From positions 1 through 64,000 of the forward strand of contig CACODT010000001.1 of NCBI GenBank assembly GCA_902626065.1: DNA of 64,000 bases, read 5' to 3'. Below the pieces are notes generated by a model. It did no database searches. It had not been told where the DNA came from and saw only the letters and a program-made list of their open reading frames with translations. A program made the position numbers and the translations under genes. Position 1 is the stretch's first letter; each line of letters starts with the position of its first letter. This DNA comes from an uncultured Candidatus Actinomarina sp. (lineage in GTDB: Bacteria > Actinomycetota > Acidimicrobiia > Actinomarinales > Actinomarinaceae). Shown piece by piece: positions 48,065-56,230 of this stretch.

Positions 48065-48784
48065 AAAAGTTGAAAATTTAAAATCAGCTATATCCTCATT
48101 CAAGTAATTTTTTATTGAAGACTTCACTAAAAATGATTTAGCATTCAATTCCTTAGCCAATAATATGTCTGTGTCTACCCTATCCCCAATCACATACCTT
48201 ATATTAGAAAAATTATCATTTAAATAACTGGAGTAGAATCTATCTGGTTTACCAAAAGATTTTATTTCACACCCAATTAAGTTTTCAATCTCTTTAACTA
48301 TCGCACCGTTGCCATCCTTAAACTCGTGTTCGTTAATTGGAAATGTAAGATCTTTATTTAAAGCAAATACATTTTTACCATCGTTAAAAGCATTTGATAT
48401 TATCTCAACTTCATCAGTTGTAAAATGATCTTTTCTTCCAATTAAAATAATGCCAGCATCCGTTATGTTTTTTGTTATTACTGACAAATTGGAAACGTAG
48501 TTTTTTAATTTAGATGAACCATGAACATATATGCTTTCGTTTTGGTTATTCAAATATTTCTTTAAGACATTTAAAGGGGTTACGATATTTCTAACAGGGA
48601 TTTGTATTGATAAAATTTTTTCAAGTCTATTTTTCACTGTTTGTGGTGTTTCAGAACTGTTATTTGTAATGAATATAAAATCTAAATTGTTTTTTTTAGC
48701 ACTTATGATTGAATCTCTTACTCCAGGTATGATTCTAGATTGTAAATAAATTGTACCATCAAGGTCTGTAGCGATTGTGTACAC
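48029..48784 (-). CDS. HAD-superfamily phosphatase, NagD type
   Basis: 251 residues. HAD motif I 'ATDLDGTIYLQSRIIPG', motif II 'IFITNNSS', a C2 cap, and the late 'FGKPDRFYSSY' and 'VIGDRVDTDILLAKEL' (motifs III/IV). Such proteins hydrolyse small phosphates such as UMP, glycerol-P or p-nitrophenyl-P; the substrate here is unknown. GTG start. Rv1692, in the same mycobacterial neighbourhood as tyrS and ppnK, is of this type. Confidence 0.88.
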   Translation of the reverse strand: MYTIATDLDGTIYLQSRIIPGVRDSIISAKKNNLDFIFITNNSSETPQTVKNRLEKILSIQIPVRNIVTPLNVLKKYLNNQNESIYVHGSSKLKNYVSNLSVITKNITDAGIILIGRKDHFTTDEVEIISNAFNDGKNVFALNKDLTFPINEHEFKDGNGAIVKEIENLIGCEIKSFGKPDRFYSSYLNDNFSNIRYVIGDRVDTDILLAKELNAKSFLVKSSIKNYLNEDIADFKFSTFSECISFIIKNF

Positions 48785-49223
48785 GTTTCTTTTCCATTAT
48801 TAATAATTTTGCAGTAATTGCATTACTTTCGTAAAAGTTTTTAGCTTGTCTATCACTAGGTAATGCATATGTTCGAATTTGAAAGTTATTTTTTGATGAA
48901 ACAAAACTTATATATTCAAACAATCTAGTTCCAAGTCCCATTTCTCTATAATTTTTATTAATAAATATTTCGTACAGATTCCAGTAGTAATCATCTTCAA
49001 CAACTCTTGCATAGCCAATAGTTTGATATTTATCATCTAAAAAGACATTCAATAAAAAGTACGCTGACTTAAATTGAGTGGAAATTTTTTGATAGTAATT
49101 AAATAAAGTTGTATCAATATTATTTATTTCATCATTAAATTCAGATTGAATTTTAGAAGGTGAGTTTTGTGTTTCTTGAATTTCAAAATTTAAACCAAAA
49201 TCTTGAAATTTTTTTTCAAACAC
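48759..49223 (-). CDS. GNAT-family N-acetyltransferase
   Basis: 154 residues. The acetyl-CoA site is 'NKNYREMGLGTRLFEYI' (R-x2-GxG), preceded by 'GYARVVEDDYYWNLYEIFI' strands and followed by 'PSDRQAKNFYESN'. The acceptor is not identifiable. GTG start inside the end of the DUF4193 gene; it overlaps the phosphatase gene by 26 nt. Confidence 0.8.
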   Translation of the reverse strand: MFEKKFQDFGLNFEIQETQNSPSKIQSEFNDEINNIDTTLFNYYQKISTQFKSAYFLLNVFLDDKYQTIGYARVVEDDYYWNLYEIFINKNYREMGLGTRLFEYISFVSSKNNFQIRTYALPSDRQAKNFYESNAITAKLLIMEKKRVHNRYRP

Positions 49224-49572
49224 AATCAGAACATACTTTCGCCCGCGGTTTAGCTAATTGTGTATTTTTTAAAACTAAAAAACAAATAGAGCATGTAAAT
49301 TCGTCATCCTGAATGTCTTCTACCGTTTCATCAAGTTTTAGATCTGAACTTTTAACATTTCTTTTTTCTGCTGCGTCAACAGACATAAAAGATCCTTCAG
49401 CTTCATCATTATCATCAACTGATTTCTTTTCAGTTTCAACTCTTGCTTCAAGTGATTCTGTTTCTACTTCTTCTTTTTCCTCTTCTTCAGGAGCAGCTTC
49501 ATTCTCATCAAGATCTTCTTCGAGATCTTCCAAAGTAGGTTCTTCTATTTCTTCGTTCTCTTTTTCTGCCAT
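49216..49572 (-). CDS. DUF4193-like acidic zinc-ribbon protein
   Basis: 118 residues. The first ~75 are extremely acidic, with Glu/Asp runs. The C-terminus 'DDEFTCSICFLVLKNTQLA' and 'KVCSDCV' matches the actinobacterial DUF4193 signature DEFTCSxCFLVxHRSxLA...CxDC, giving two CxxC pairs for one zinc. Family members I know are about 100 residues with a milder acidic head. The role is unknown; association with RNA polymerase or DNA is possible but unproven. A 'GAGG' ribosome-binding site precedes the ATG. Confidence 0.8.
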   Translation of the reverse strand: MAEKENEEIEEPTLEDLEEDLDENEAAPEEEEKEEVETESLEARVETEKKSVDDNDEAEGSFMSVDAAEKRNVKSSDLKLDETVEDIQDDEFTCSICFLVLKNTQLAKPRAKVCSDCV

Positions 49573-49601
49573 TTATATCCTCAATTTCTGTAAAAATAAT
49601 A

Positions 49602-50474
49602 CTAAATTTTTAATAATATAGCTTGTTTTTTGATAAAAATTTCTGCTGGTCCATAATCGAAAAAATCACCATCAACTTCAATGGGATTTTCTGATAACAG
49701 AGAGACTCGATTCATTTTTTTAAGTAACACATCAGGATCTGTTAAATGAAGACCTTTTTTTGCTAGAAAAAATAATTTCATAGCTTTTAGTTTTGTTACT
49801 TTGAAGATTTGTGTATTAAATAATCCATCTTGTAAGCTAGATTTAGGTGAGATATTCCAACCACCTCCAAAATATTGACCGTTACAAATTGAAATATTGA
49901 ACGCAATATTATCAAATTCATATGAATCATTTACTATTTTAAAATTATCACTTTTTGCAGGAAATAATTTCAACCAAAAACTTACTGGGTATCTAAATCT
50001 TTTAAAAATTCGAGGTAATTTTTCACTTATCAGTACTGTGTCAGCTAAAAATCCATAATTTAAAACATTTACAAAGTATCTTGATTTATTTTTAGACTCA
50101 ATAAAACCAACATCAATCATATAACCATCGTTATTCTTGAGCCTTTTTACACCTTCATTTACACTTTGTGGAAATGCAAATGTTCTCATAAAATCTGAAC
50201 CACTTCCTGAGGGTAAACATGCTATTTCAGGATTAGGTACATTAAATTTAAATATTATATCGATTAAATTACTTAAAGTACCATCGCCTCCTACAGCACA
50301 ATAGATTACACTTTGTTCTAAATATTTTTTAATTATTTCTTCAACTTCGGATGGTTTTTCTGTTTGATATACATCAGATACTAAATCATTCTTTTCAAAG
50401 AGTTCTTCTATCTCCTTTTTCGAAAACTTTCTACCTCTTGAATTTTTATTATGTATAACAACAAATTTTTTCAT
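49602..50474 (-). CDS. Diacylglycerol kinase-family lipid kinase
   Basis: 290 residues. 'VIHNKNSRGRKFSK' and the nucleotide motif 'YCAVGGDGTLSNLID' (GGDGT), then 'LPSGSGSDFMRTF' and 'IDVGFIESKNKSRYFVNV' match the DAGK catalytic domain and YegS/BmrU-like proteins. It would phosphorylate a lipid such as diacylglycerol at the membrane face. It overlaps helY by 4 nt. Confidence 0.88.
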   Translation of the reverse strand: MKKFVVIHNKNSRGRKFSKKEIEELFEKNDLVSDVYQTEKPSEVEEIIKKYLEQSVIYCAVGGDGTLSNLIDIIFKFNVPNPEIACLPSGSGSDFMRTFAFPQSVNEGVKRLKNNDGYMIDVGFIESKNKSRYFVNVLNYGFLADTVLISEKLPRIFKRFRYPVSFWLKLFPAKSDNFKIVNDSYEFDNIAFNISICNGQYFGGGWNISPKSSLQDGLFNTQIFKVTKLKAMKLFFLAKKGLHLTDPDVLLKKMNRVSLLSENPIEVDGDFFDYGPAEIFIKKQAILLKI

Positions 50475-52336
50475 AACATTGTTTTTTGAATAATAGTATT
50501 AATAAATTTTTGCGATATTGTATTAAAATTGTCAATTTTATATATTGTATAAACTTTTTGAGATATTTCTGCAGCTTCTCTAGAAGCTTTTATAAAATCA
50601 CCTAAAGTTATATCAAATTTATTTATCGTATATTCAATATTGCCTGAGTTTATGAATTCATTAAAAATACTGAACCATGATGTATCGACATTAATTTTCT
50701 TTTTAACACCATGATTATTTTCTAAAATATTAATCTTTTCTTGAGCAATTAAAAATTGGGTATACAAGTCACTATATTTTTCATGAATAGAAGTTTCGTA
50801 TTTTAAAGTAGAAATACCAGATGATAAAAACATTATACAAAACTCCTGTGAGCTGTGATTTTCAAGAAGTTCAACACCGACTAAGAAATTATCTCTATGT
50901 GTTTCTGTAATAAGTTTATTTTTTTTGGTATCGTTAAAATAATTTAAATTTTTTAATACCTTGACTTTTGATTTAAAATTGGATTCTAATGTCTTATCAT
51001 TTAATTTATTTTGATAAGAATAAAAACTTTTTTTAATCATTTTCAATCCTTTTTCTTCACCATATTTATTACAAAGATTCAAAACAGATCCGTATGAATT
51101 TGAATAAGACGACATAAGATTATTTGGCTTTAAATTAAAAAGATCGTTGTACCAGTTGTTTTCTATTCTTCTGTCATAATTTATATAAGCGAAACCCTTA
51201 TTATCAATTCCCCTTCTTCCTGCACGTCCCGTTAATTGTAGGAATTCTGATTTAGAAATTAATCTTGTTCTCACACCATCGAATTTGAATGCAGAATCTA
51301 TCATTATTGATTTAGCGGGCATATTGATCCCTAAAGAAAGAGTTTCAGTTGCAAACAGAACATCGATATATTTATTTAAAAATAAGTGTTCTACAAATTC
51401 TTTTACAATTGGTGCTAATCCCGCGTGATGAAATCCAATTTTCCTGGACCACATCCAATACAATTCATCTAAGTTTAAAAGTTGATATTCTTCAGCAGTT
51501 ATATCATTAAAAACTGTTTGAAATAAAATTTTTAAACTATGATTATCTTTATTTTTATTTACTAAATTTGCTGCAAATCTTGCTTTACTTTCAACCTTGT
51601 CTCTTGAAAAAAAGAATACAATGGAAGGGGTTGCTTTTTTTTCATTAATGTAATCTAGTTGATCCGTAAGTGTAGGTTTTTTAAACCTTTTATATTTTTT
51701 ATCAAATTTAAAGATTTTTTTATTTTTTCTATCCTCTGTTGATTTAATACTGCTTATTTTGTCATCATCTTTTGTGGATGTAATAAGTGATATTTCTAAA
51801 GGTACTGGACGTATCTTTGACTTTATTAACTCAGTTGGACCTCTCAATGAGACTATCCAGTTTAAGAATTCGTTTTCATTTCCAATAGTGGCTGATAATG
51901 CAAGTATTTTTATTTCTTTTGGTAAATGTATTATAATTTCTTCCCAAGTAGCACCTCTTTCTTTATCTGCTAAATAATGCACTTCATCTAGTACTACTAA
52001 ACCGATATCTCTTATTCTTATATCATCTGAAAATATCATGTTTCTTAAAATTTCAGTCGTAGCAATTATTAAATTGCCATTTGGATTTTCATTTCTATCA
52101 CCTGTTAAAAGTCCCGTGTTAAATCCAAGATCTTTAAAGTCATGATATTTTTGATTAGACAGTGCTTTTATTGGTGTTGTATAAATTACTTTCAAACCAT
52201 CATTTATATATTTTTCAACACCTTTTTCAGCAATTAGTGTTTTACCTGAACCTGTTGGTGCAGTCACTAGTACATTTAATCCTCTCAGTAATGAGGTAAC
52301 TGCTGTTTGTTGAAATGGATCTAGTTGAAAACTCAC
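50471..52336 (-). CDS. helY: Ski2-like DEAD/DEAH helicase (HelY)
   Basis: 621 residues. Motif I 'APTGSGKTLIAE' (about 28), Ia 'YTTPIKALSNQKY', II 'LDEVHYL', III 'LSATIGN', V 'FATETLSLGINMPAK' and VI 'QLTGRAGRRGIDNKG' are all intact. It is much shorter than mycobacterial HelY (about 900), lacking most of the C-terminal DSHCT region. It probably unwinds RNA in degradation or rRNA metabolism. tatC-helY adjacency (4-nt overlap) is as in Rv2093c-Rv2092c. Confidence 0.9.
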   Translation of the reverse strand: MSFQLDPFQQTAVTSLLRGLNVLVTAPTGSGKTLIAEKGVEKYINDGLKVIYTTPIKALSNQKYHDFKDLGFNTGLLTGDRNENPNGNLIIATTEILRNMIFSDDIRIRDIGLVVLDEVHYLADKERGATWEEIIIHLPKEIKILALSATIGNENEFLNWIVSLRGPTELIKSKIRPVPLEISLITSTKDDDKISSIKSTEDRKNKKIFKFDKKYKRFKKPTLTDQLDYINEKKATPSIVFFFSRDKVESKARFAANLVNKNKDNHSLKILFQTVFNDITAEEYQLLNLDELYWMWSRKIGFHHAGLAPIVKEFVEHLFLNKYIDVLFATETLSLGINMPAKSIMIDSAFKFDGVRTRLISKSEFLQLTGRAGRRGIDNKGFAYINYDRRIENNWYNDLFNLKPNNLMSSYSNSYGSVLNLCNKYGEEKGLKMIKKSFYSYQNKLNDKTLESNFKSKVKVLKNLNYFNDTKKNKLITETHRDNFLVGVELLENHSSQEFCIMFLSSGISTLKYETSIHEKYSDLYTQFLIAQEKINILENNHGVKKKINVDTSWFSIFNEFINSGNIEYTINKFDITLGDFIKASREAAEISQKVYTIYKIDNFNTISQKFINTIIQKTML

Positions 52337-53031
52337 TTTTTATTTTTTTTAAATATAAAGATGATGATTTCCATCATCAAATAAAGAGGTATCGTAAATA
52401 CGAAAAGACTAACAGGGTCACCAGTAGGTGTGACAACGGCAGATATAATCAAAATAAATATGAACAACTCTGCCCTATTATTTGTTAATAAATTTATATT
52501 TATTATTTTCTTATTTAATAAAAATAATGTGACTAGTGGAAGTTGAAATGTTAAGGCAAATAACAATGCAACTCTTGTTATAAATTGATAATAATTTTGT
52601 GATCTTAAAATTATCTCATTCTCATTAAATGAAAGTAAAAATTCAATTCCATAAGAACCAAGTTCTAATGCTGCAAAAATCCCCAGGTAATAAAAAACTG
52701 TAAAAAATATATTATAAAAAATGAATGAAAGCCAAGAAAGTTCTACCAAGGCTGGTTTTAGAAAAAATCCTAAATTTAATAATGTAATCGGAAGCAATAA
52801 AATTAGAGATATTAAAAAAATATTTGTAATCTTTACTTGAAAGCCTTCATAAATTGTTAATGCAAATATATTTGACTCATCATAACCAGCATCGATTAGT
52901 GGTTGATTTAAAATCTCGATAAAAAAGGAATATTTAAAATACACGTATATTGAAAATATAAAGATCAGAATAATAGAAATTAATATCCTTATGTTTAGTT
53001 CCCTAAGGTGTTCAAAAAAAGGTTTTTTCAC
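52333..53031 (-). CDS. tatC: Sec-independent translocase TatC
   Basis: 232 residues with six membrane helices. The N-terminal 'FFEHLRELNIRILISI' is the TatC hallmark (HLxELRxR), and 'TPTGDPVSLFVFTIPLYLMMEI' is the late conserved P-x2-D-P segment. It recognises twin-arginine signal peptides. The start is GTG, overlapping the upstream 58-codon ORF (GTGA). Confidence 0.93.
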   Translation of the reverse strand: MKKPFFEHLRELNIRILISIILIFIFSIYVYFKYSFFIEILNQPLIDAGYDESNIFALTIYEGFQVKITNIFLISLILLLPITLLNLGFFLKPALVELSWLSFIFYNIFFTVFYYLGIFAALELGSYGIEFLLSFNENEIILRSQNYYQFITRVALLFALTFQLPLVTLFLLNKKIININLLTNNRAELFIFILIISAVVTPTGDPVSLFVFTIPLYLMMEIIIFIFKKNKK

Positions 53032-53204
53032 TCTTCCTCATTTTCAATCCATTGCCATTTTTGATCTAAGCTAGCATCACCAACAATTCTTCTTGATGGA
53101 CCTTGATTAATATTTGAAAATATATCAATGTATTTTTTAAAACGTTTTTTATCAATTATGCCGATAGAAATAAATAATATAATGATTAGCTCAGTTAGAC
53201 TCAT
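53028..53204 (-). CDS. TatA/B-like small protein (58 aa, not in the ORF track)
   Basis: ATG at 53204 overlaps the pafC stop (ATGA), and its TGA at 53028 overlaps the tatC GTG, so it exactly fills the gap. The product begins 'MSLTELIIILFISIGIIDKK', a single membrane helix with the TatA-type Glu at position 5, followed by a basic amphipathic stretch 'RFKKYIDIFSNIN' and a tail ending 'QWIENEEE'. In mycobacteria pafB-pafC-tatA-tatC-helY is the order, so this is probably a diverged TatA. The usual FG hinge is Ile-Asp. Confidence 0.72.
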   Translation of the reverse strand: MSLTELIIILFISIGIIDKKRFKKYIDIFSNINQGPSRRIVGDASLDQKWQWIENEEE

Positions 53205-54055
53205 GAATTTATTTTATCTATTAAATTATTAATTTTTTTGTCATATTCAGTCTTTAAATTTTTTGGAGCAACAATCTCAGTATTCATAAAATTTTCTAAG
53301 AGAAATTCTAGTGCTACATTGAAGTCTCTGAAAGTGTAGATGCACAATCCATCTTTTAGATAAGCTTTTTCTTTGTTTAACTTATTTAAAAATAATTCAT
53401 TTTTATACTTAAATTTCACTTCAATATTTTTTGAGGTGTCCTTAGAGCTTGATTTAGATTTATCAACTTCATCGACTGATATAATTCTATTTATTAAGAA
53501 AGTTTTCATCCTGTTATCAACAAGGTCTATAGCTTCCAACACGTTACCGTCTTTATTATTGGTAATCGTCAATGGTTTAATTGCGTATGTCCTCACTTCT
53601 TCATATCCAATTTTTACATAATCAATATTTATATCGTTAGATAAAAATATAGAGATACCATCTTCGTTATCTATATTCGTCTTAACATCGAAATAACTTG
53701 CAAGAATATTTAAAAAATAATCTAAATCTTGTTTTTTAATATTTTTTACACTGAGATTATTACCGTTCTTCAATAAGCTATATATTTTAAAAAGTTCAAA
53801 ATCGGTAATGGTACTCAAATCTTCTAAAACTGTGGAATATTCAAATGATATAGTTTCATTCGCTAAATCAATCTCAAAATCAATAAAAGTCTCCCCATTA
53901 ATTGAATAAATCTCAGACATTATATTTAACATATACATTAGAGATTCGATCTCAACATTAAGAAGTTTTGTAAGCTCCTTTAATTCCCATTTACTTTTAT
54001 CTTTTAAAATATTGATAAGATATGTAAAGTCTTGGAGAGTTAGCTTGTCAGTCAT
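53201..54055 (-). CDS. pafC: PafC-like WYL-domain transcription regulator
   Basis: 284 residues: N-terminal winged-helix region ('LTLQDFTYLINILKDKSKWELKELTKLLNV'), then a WYL-type domain (about 140-225, 'VKIGYEEVRTYAIKPLTI') and the WCX extension. PafB and PafC form a heterodimer that activates DNA-damage genes in mycobacteria. It overlaps pafB by 8 nt and the TatA-like gene by 4 nt. Strongly diverged; the call rests partly on gene order. Confidence 0.78.
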   Translation of the reverse strand: MTDKLTLQDFTYLINILKDKSKWELKELTKLLNVEIESLMYMLNIMSEIYSINGETFIDFEIDLANETISFEYSTVLEDLSTITDFELFKIYSLLKNGNNLSVKNIKKQDLDYFLNILASYFDVKTNIDNEDGISIFLSNDINIDYVKIGYEEVRTYAIKPLTITNNKDGNVLEAIDLVDNRMKTFLINRIISVDEVDKSKSSSKDTSKNIEVKFKYKNELFLNKLNKEKAYLKDGLCIYTFRDFNVALEFLLENFMNTEIVAPKNLKTEYDKKINNLIDKINS

Positions 54056-54875
54056 TTAAAACCTGAAGTAATTTCTTTTTGTCTGATGAAGTGATTTTTT
54101 TAATTTCAGCATTTGTTAATAGAATAAAAATAATTAATTTTTGAAAATCGAACGTTGTAAGCACAATTTCTACATTCTTATTTTTTTCTATGATTTTTAC
54201 GATTATGTGTTTAAAGTTGTTTTTTTGAACTAAGTAGTTTTCCTTAGTTATAAAAAGCGTAATAGTTATTGGTTTTATACTTTTTTCCCATGAAAAGTTT
54301 ATTTCATCTAATTCAATATTATGCAAATCAGAAATTGATCCTAATTTTAATTCGTCTATGTTATCTAACTTAAAAGTTTTAAATTTTGAATTATCATTTG
54401 CTCCAACATACCATTGGTTGTCGTATTGTTTTAAACCTAGAGGATAAACTTTTCTTAAGGTACCCTTATATTTAAAAGAGATTCTTCTTTTATCGCTTAT
54501 GGCTTGAGTTATCTTTGAAATATTTACATTTCTCCTATCTAATTCATAATCAAACTTAAAAAATTGTTTAACTACACGATAAGTATTCATAAATTTTTCT
54601 ATATCTATAGATTTATCTTTTCTTATATTCTCAAAAATTCTTGTTCCTGATATTTTATAACCTTCATCTAGCTTCCATTTATTATTTTCAAAATCTAATA
54701 AAAAACCCATATCTTTCAACAATGATTTGTCTCTTTCAAATGATCTTTTAAATGCAGACTGACCTAAATTTCTATATTCAGTTATATTATCTTTGATATA
54801 TTCAGTACTTACATTATCCGAGTTTAAAGACAGTAAAGTTAATAGTTTCAGACATCTTTTAAATACATTCTTCAT
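54048..54875 (-). CDS. pafB: PafB-like WYL-domain transcription regulator
   Basis: 275 residues: N-terminal HTH ('FKRCLKLLTLLSLNSDNVS'), 'GFLLDFENNKWKL', and the WYL core 'AISDKRRISFKYKGTLRKVYPLGLKQYDNQWYVGA' (about 127-160), then a WCX domain. Partner of PafC. An 'AGGA' lies 6 nt upstream of the ATG. pafA and proteasome genes, which precede pafB in mycobacteria, are absent; a divergent ferredoxin gene occupies that side. Confidence 0.8.
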   Translation of the reverse strand: MKNVFKRCLKLLTLLSLNSDNVSTEYIKDNITEYRNLGQSAFKRSFERDKSLLKDMGFLLDFENNKWKLDEGYKISGTRIFENIRKDKSIDIEKFMNTYRVVKQFFKFDYELDRRNVNISKITQAISDKRRISFKYKGTLRKVYPLGLKQYDNQWYVGANDNSKFKTFKLDNIDELKLGSISDLHNIELDEINFSWEKSIKPITITLFITKENYLVQKNNFKHIIVKIIEKNKNVEIVLTTFDFQKLIIFILLTNAEIKKITSSDKKKLLQVLND

Positions 54876-54950
54876 TGTTTTCCTAAATCTATTGTATTTC
54901 AGATATTATATTATTTTTTACTCTTATATTTGTATAAAGCAAAACTTCTG

Positions 54951-54956
54951 TATTAT
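54951..54956 (+). promoter_or_regulatory. -10 element for a leaderless ferredoxin transcript
   Basis: TATTAT ends 8 nt before the ferredoxin ATG (54964); 'TAAGAGT' between is too close to serve as a ribosome-binding site if transcription starts there. Confidence 0.45.
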
Positions 54957-54963
54957 TAAGAGT

Positions 54964-55212
54964 ATGAGAGTGTGGATTGACCAAGATTTATGTACAGGCG
55001 ATGGTCTTTGTGAGGAGATATGCCCTGATGTATTTGTAGGCAAAGATGACGGCCTTTTTTACGTTAAAGAAGGTGACAAAATTTTCTCAGAAGAAGACGG
55101 TAATGTCGGCGGAGCTGAAGGTCTAGCAGTTGTACCAAAAGGCCAGGAAGAGGCAGTAATTGAATCTGCAGAAGAATGCCCTGGTGAATGCATCATGATA
55201 GAGCCTAGCTAA
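54964..55212 (+). CDS. Small ferredoxin with an Asp in place of one cluster Cys
   Basis: 82 residues from the ATG at 54964; the 57 residues added in the track lack ferredoxin features and lie over the pafB promoter. The cluster motif is 'LCTGDGLCEEICPDVF': Cys10, Asp13, Cys16 and Cys20-Pro, with Cys72-Pro as the remote ligand and Cys76. The Asp at the second ligand position is the pattern of [3Fe-4S] or Asp-ligated [4Fe-4S] ferredoxins, as in Pyrococcus. Electron partners are unknown; cytochrome P450s are common partners of such actinobacterial ferredoxins. The 3' end overlaps trmI by 8 nt. Confidence 0.88.
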   Translation: MRVWIDQDLCTGDGLCEEICPDVFVGKDDGLFYVKEGDKIFSEEDGNVGGAEGLAVVPKGQEEAVIESAEECPGECIMIEPS

Positions 55213-55984
55213 TTAAATATCTTCCACTAACAACAAAACCAGTATGACCAACCATCTCATTTTTAGGTCTAAGAATTTTTTTATTTACAATCCACTCTCT
55301 ATTTAAGGTTTCTGTAACTTTTATGTTTGTAAAATTATTTTCATTCAACACATTAACTGTTTTCTCTACCTGAGATATTGATGGAAGGTAAGATACCCAA
55401 ATTATGTTTTTATTTATTTTATTTAGTTGAAAAAATTCCCATGGTTCTGGAACATCAGTAATTATTGTATCTATTTCACTTTCAATTTCATTAAATTTAA
55501 ATTCTGATAATTTTGAATTTATATAGTTTACATCGACTACTTTATCTTCAAAACTTATGGAACTTGTGAATCTATCAATTGTTTTTTTTGCTCTTAACTG
55601 GTTTTTTCTACTTTCATCTAATGAGAATAATTCTCCATGGCTTGAAAGAAGTAAACTTAAAAAAAGAGTTAAGGCACCGGAGCCAGTTCCTATCTCTAGA
55701 ATTTTTGAATATTTATTGATATTTCCAGCAATAAGAATTGTACCCATATCCTTTGGATAAATAATTTGTGGACCTCTTTTCATTAATAAAATAAACTCAT
55801 CAAATGACGGTACATATACTTGATACTCAATATTTTTATTCGTTTTAACTATTGAAGGCAATGATTTAATATCATTAAAGTTAATTAATCCATTTTGAGT
55901 AACAAATTCTTGATCTTTTGTTATTACGGAAAGGTGTTTTGTTTGGTTATATTTAAAAACAACAACAGTGTTATCAAAATTCAC
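55205..55984 (-). CDS. trmI: tRNA (adenine-58-N1)-methyltransferase
   Basis: 259 residues. 'MKRGPQIIYPKDMGTILI' and the SAM site 'ILEIGTGSGALTLFLS' are TrmI hallmarks, followed by 'IITDVPEPWE' (DxPxPW) and 'LRPKNEMVGHTGFVV' at the C-terminus. It makes m1A58 in the T-loop. The GTG start lies 7 nt after the stop of the 29-codon ORF. In M. tuberculosis the homologue (Rv2118c) is near the proteasome/Paf locus. Confidence 0.93.
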   Translation of the reverse strand: MNFDNTVVVFKYNQTKHLSVITKDQEFVTQNGLINFNDIKSLPSIVKTNKNIEYQVYVPSFDEFILLMKRGPQIIYPKDMGTILIAGNINKYSKILEIGTGSGALTLFLSLLLSSHGELFSLDESRKNQLRAKKTIDRFTSSISFEDKVVDVNYINSKLSEFKFNEIESEIDTIITDVPEPWEFFQLNKINKNIIWVSYLPSISQVEKTVNVLNENNFTNIKVTETLNREWIVNKKILRPKNEMVGHTGFVVSGRYLIS

Positions 55985-55991
55985 TTTTAAT

Positions 55992-56081
55992 TTAAAGGAG
56001 CAATAAAAAATAAGCTATTGTGGAAAGAACGACACCAGCAGATATTGCAATCGCAACAAATTTTTGTAAAGATTTGTTCAT
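55992..56081 (-). CDS. 29-residue hydrophobic membrane peptide
   Basis: Not in the track. ATG at 56081 overlaps the stop of the 50-codon ORF (ATGA), and it ends 7 nt before the trmI GTG. The product is one membrane helix: four polar/charged N-terminal residues (MNKS) then 'VAIAISAGVVLSTIAYFLLL'. Tight coupling on both sides argues that it is translated. No family recognised. Confidence 0.5.
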   Translation of the reverse strand: MNKSLQKFVAIAISAGVVLSTIAYFLLLL

Positions 56082-56230
56082 TTTCTAAAATTAATTTTCT
56101 TTCTAGCTTTTTTAATTTTTTCTATAAGTCTTCCCAAAATTATACCGTATATTAAGAAACTAATAAGTTTTGTATTTTCAGAATTTATATTTGTTTTAAG
56201 TTCTTTATAATTTTTTTTAAATTCTGTCAT
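56078..56230 (-). CDS. 50-residue basic membrane-associated peptide
   Basis: Not in the track. ATG at 56230 overlaps the stop of the 97-residue gene (ATGA). The product has a charged N-terminal helix ('TEFKKNYKELKTNI'), a short hydrophobic segment 'LISFLIYGIILG' and a very basic tail ('KIKKARKKINFRK'). It sits where some Actinobacteria have a DUF3618 gene after a YqjE-type holin-fold gene; that link is only a guess. Confidence 0.52.
   Translation of the reverse strand: MTEFKKNYKELKTNINSENTKLISFLIYGIILGRLIEKIKKARKKINFRK

Noticed and set aside
49313-49621. Serine-rich plus-strand ORF
   Set aside because: It is the antisense of the acidic DUF4193 coding sequence; Glu/Asp codons read backwards give Ser/Phe.
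54793-54963. 57-residue N-terminal extension of the ferredoxin
   Set aside because: It overlaps pafB on the other strand and the promoter region, has no ferredoxin character, and an ATG with a -10 box 8 nt upstream lies at 54964.
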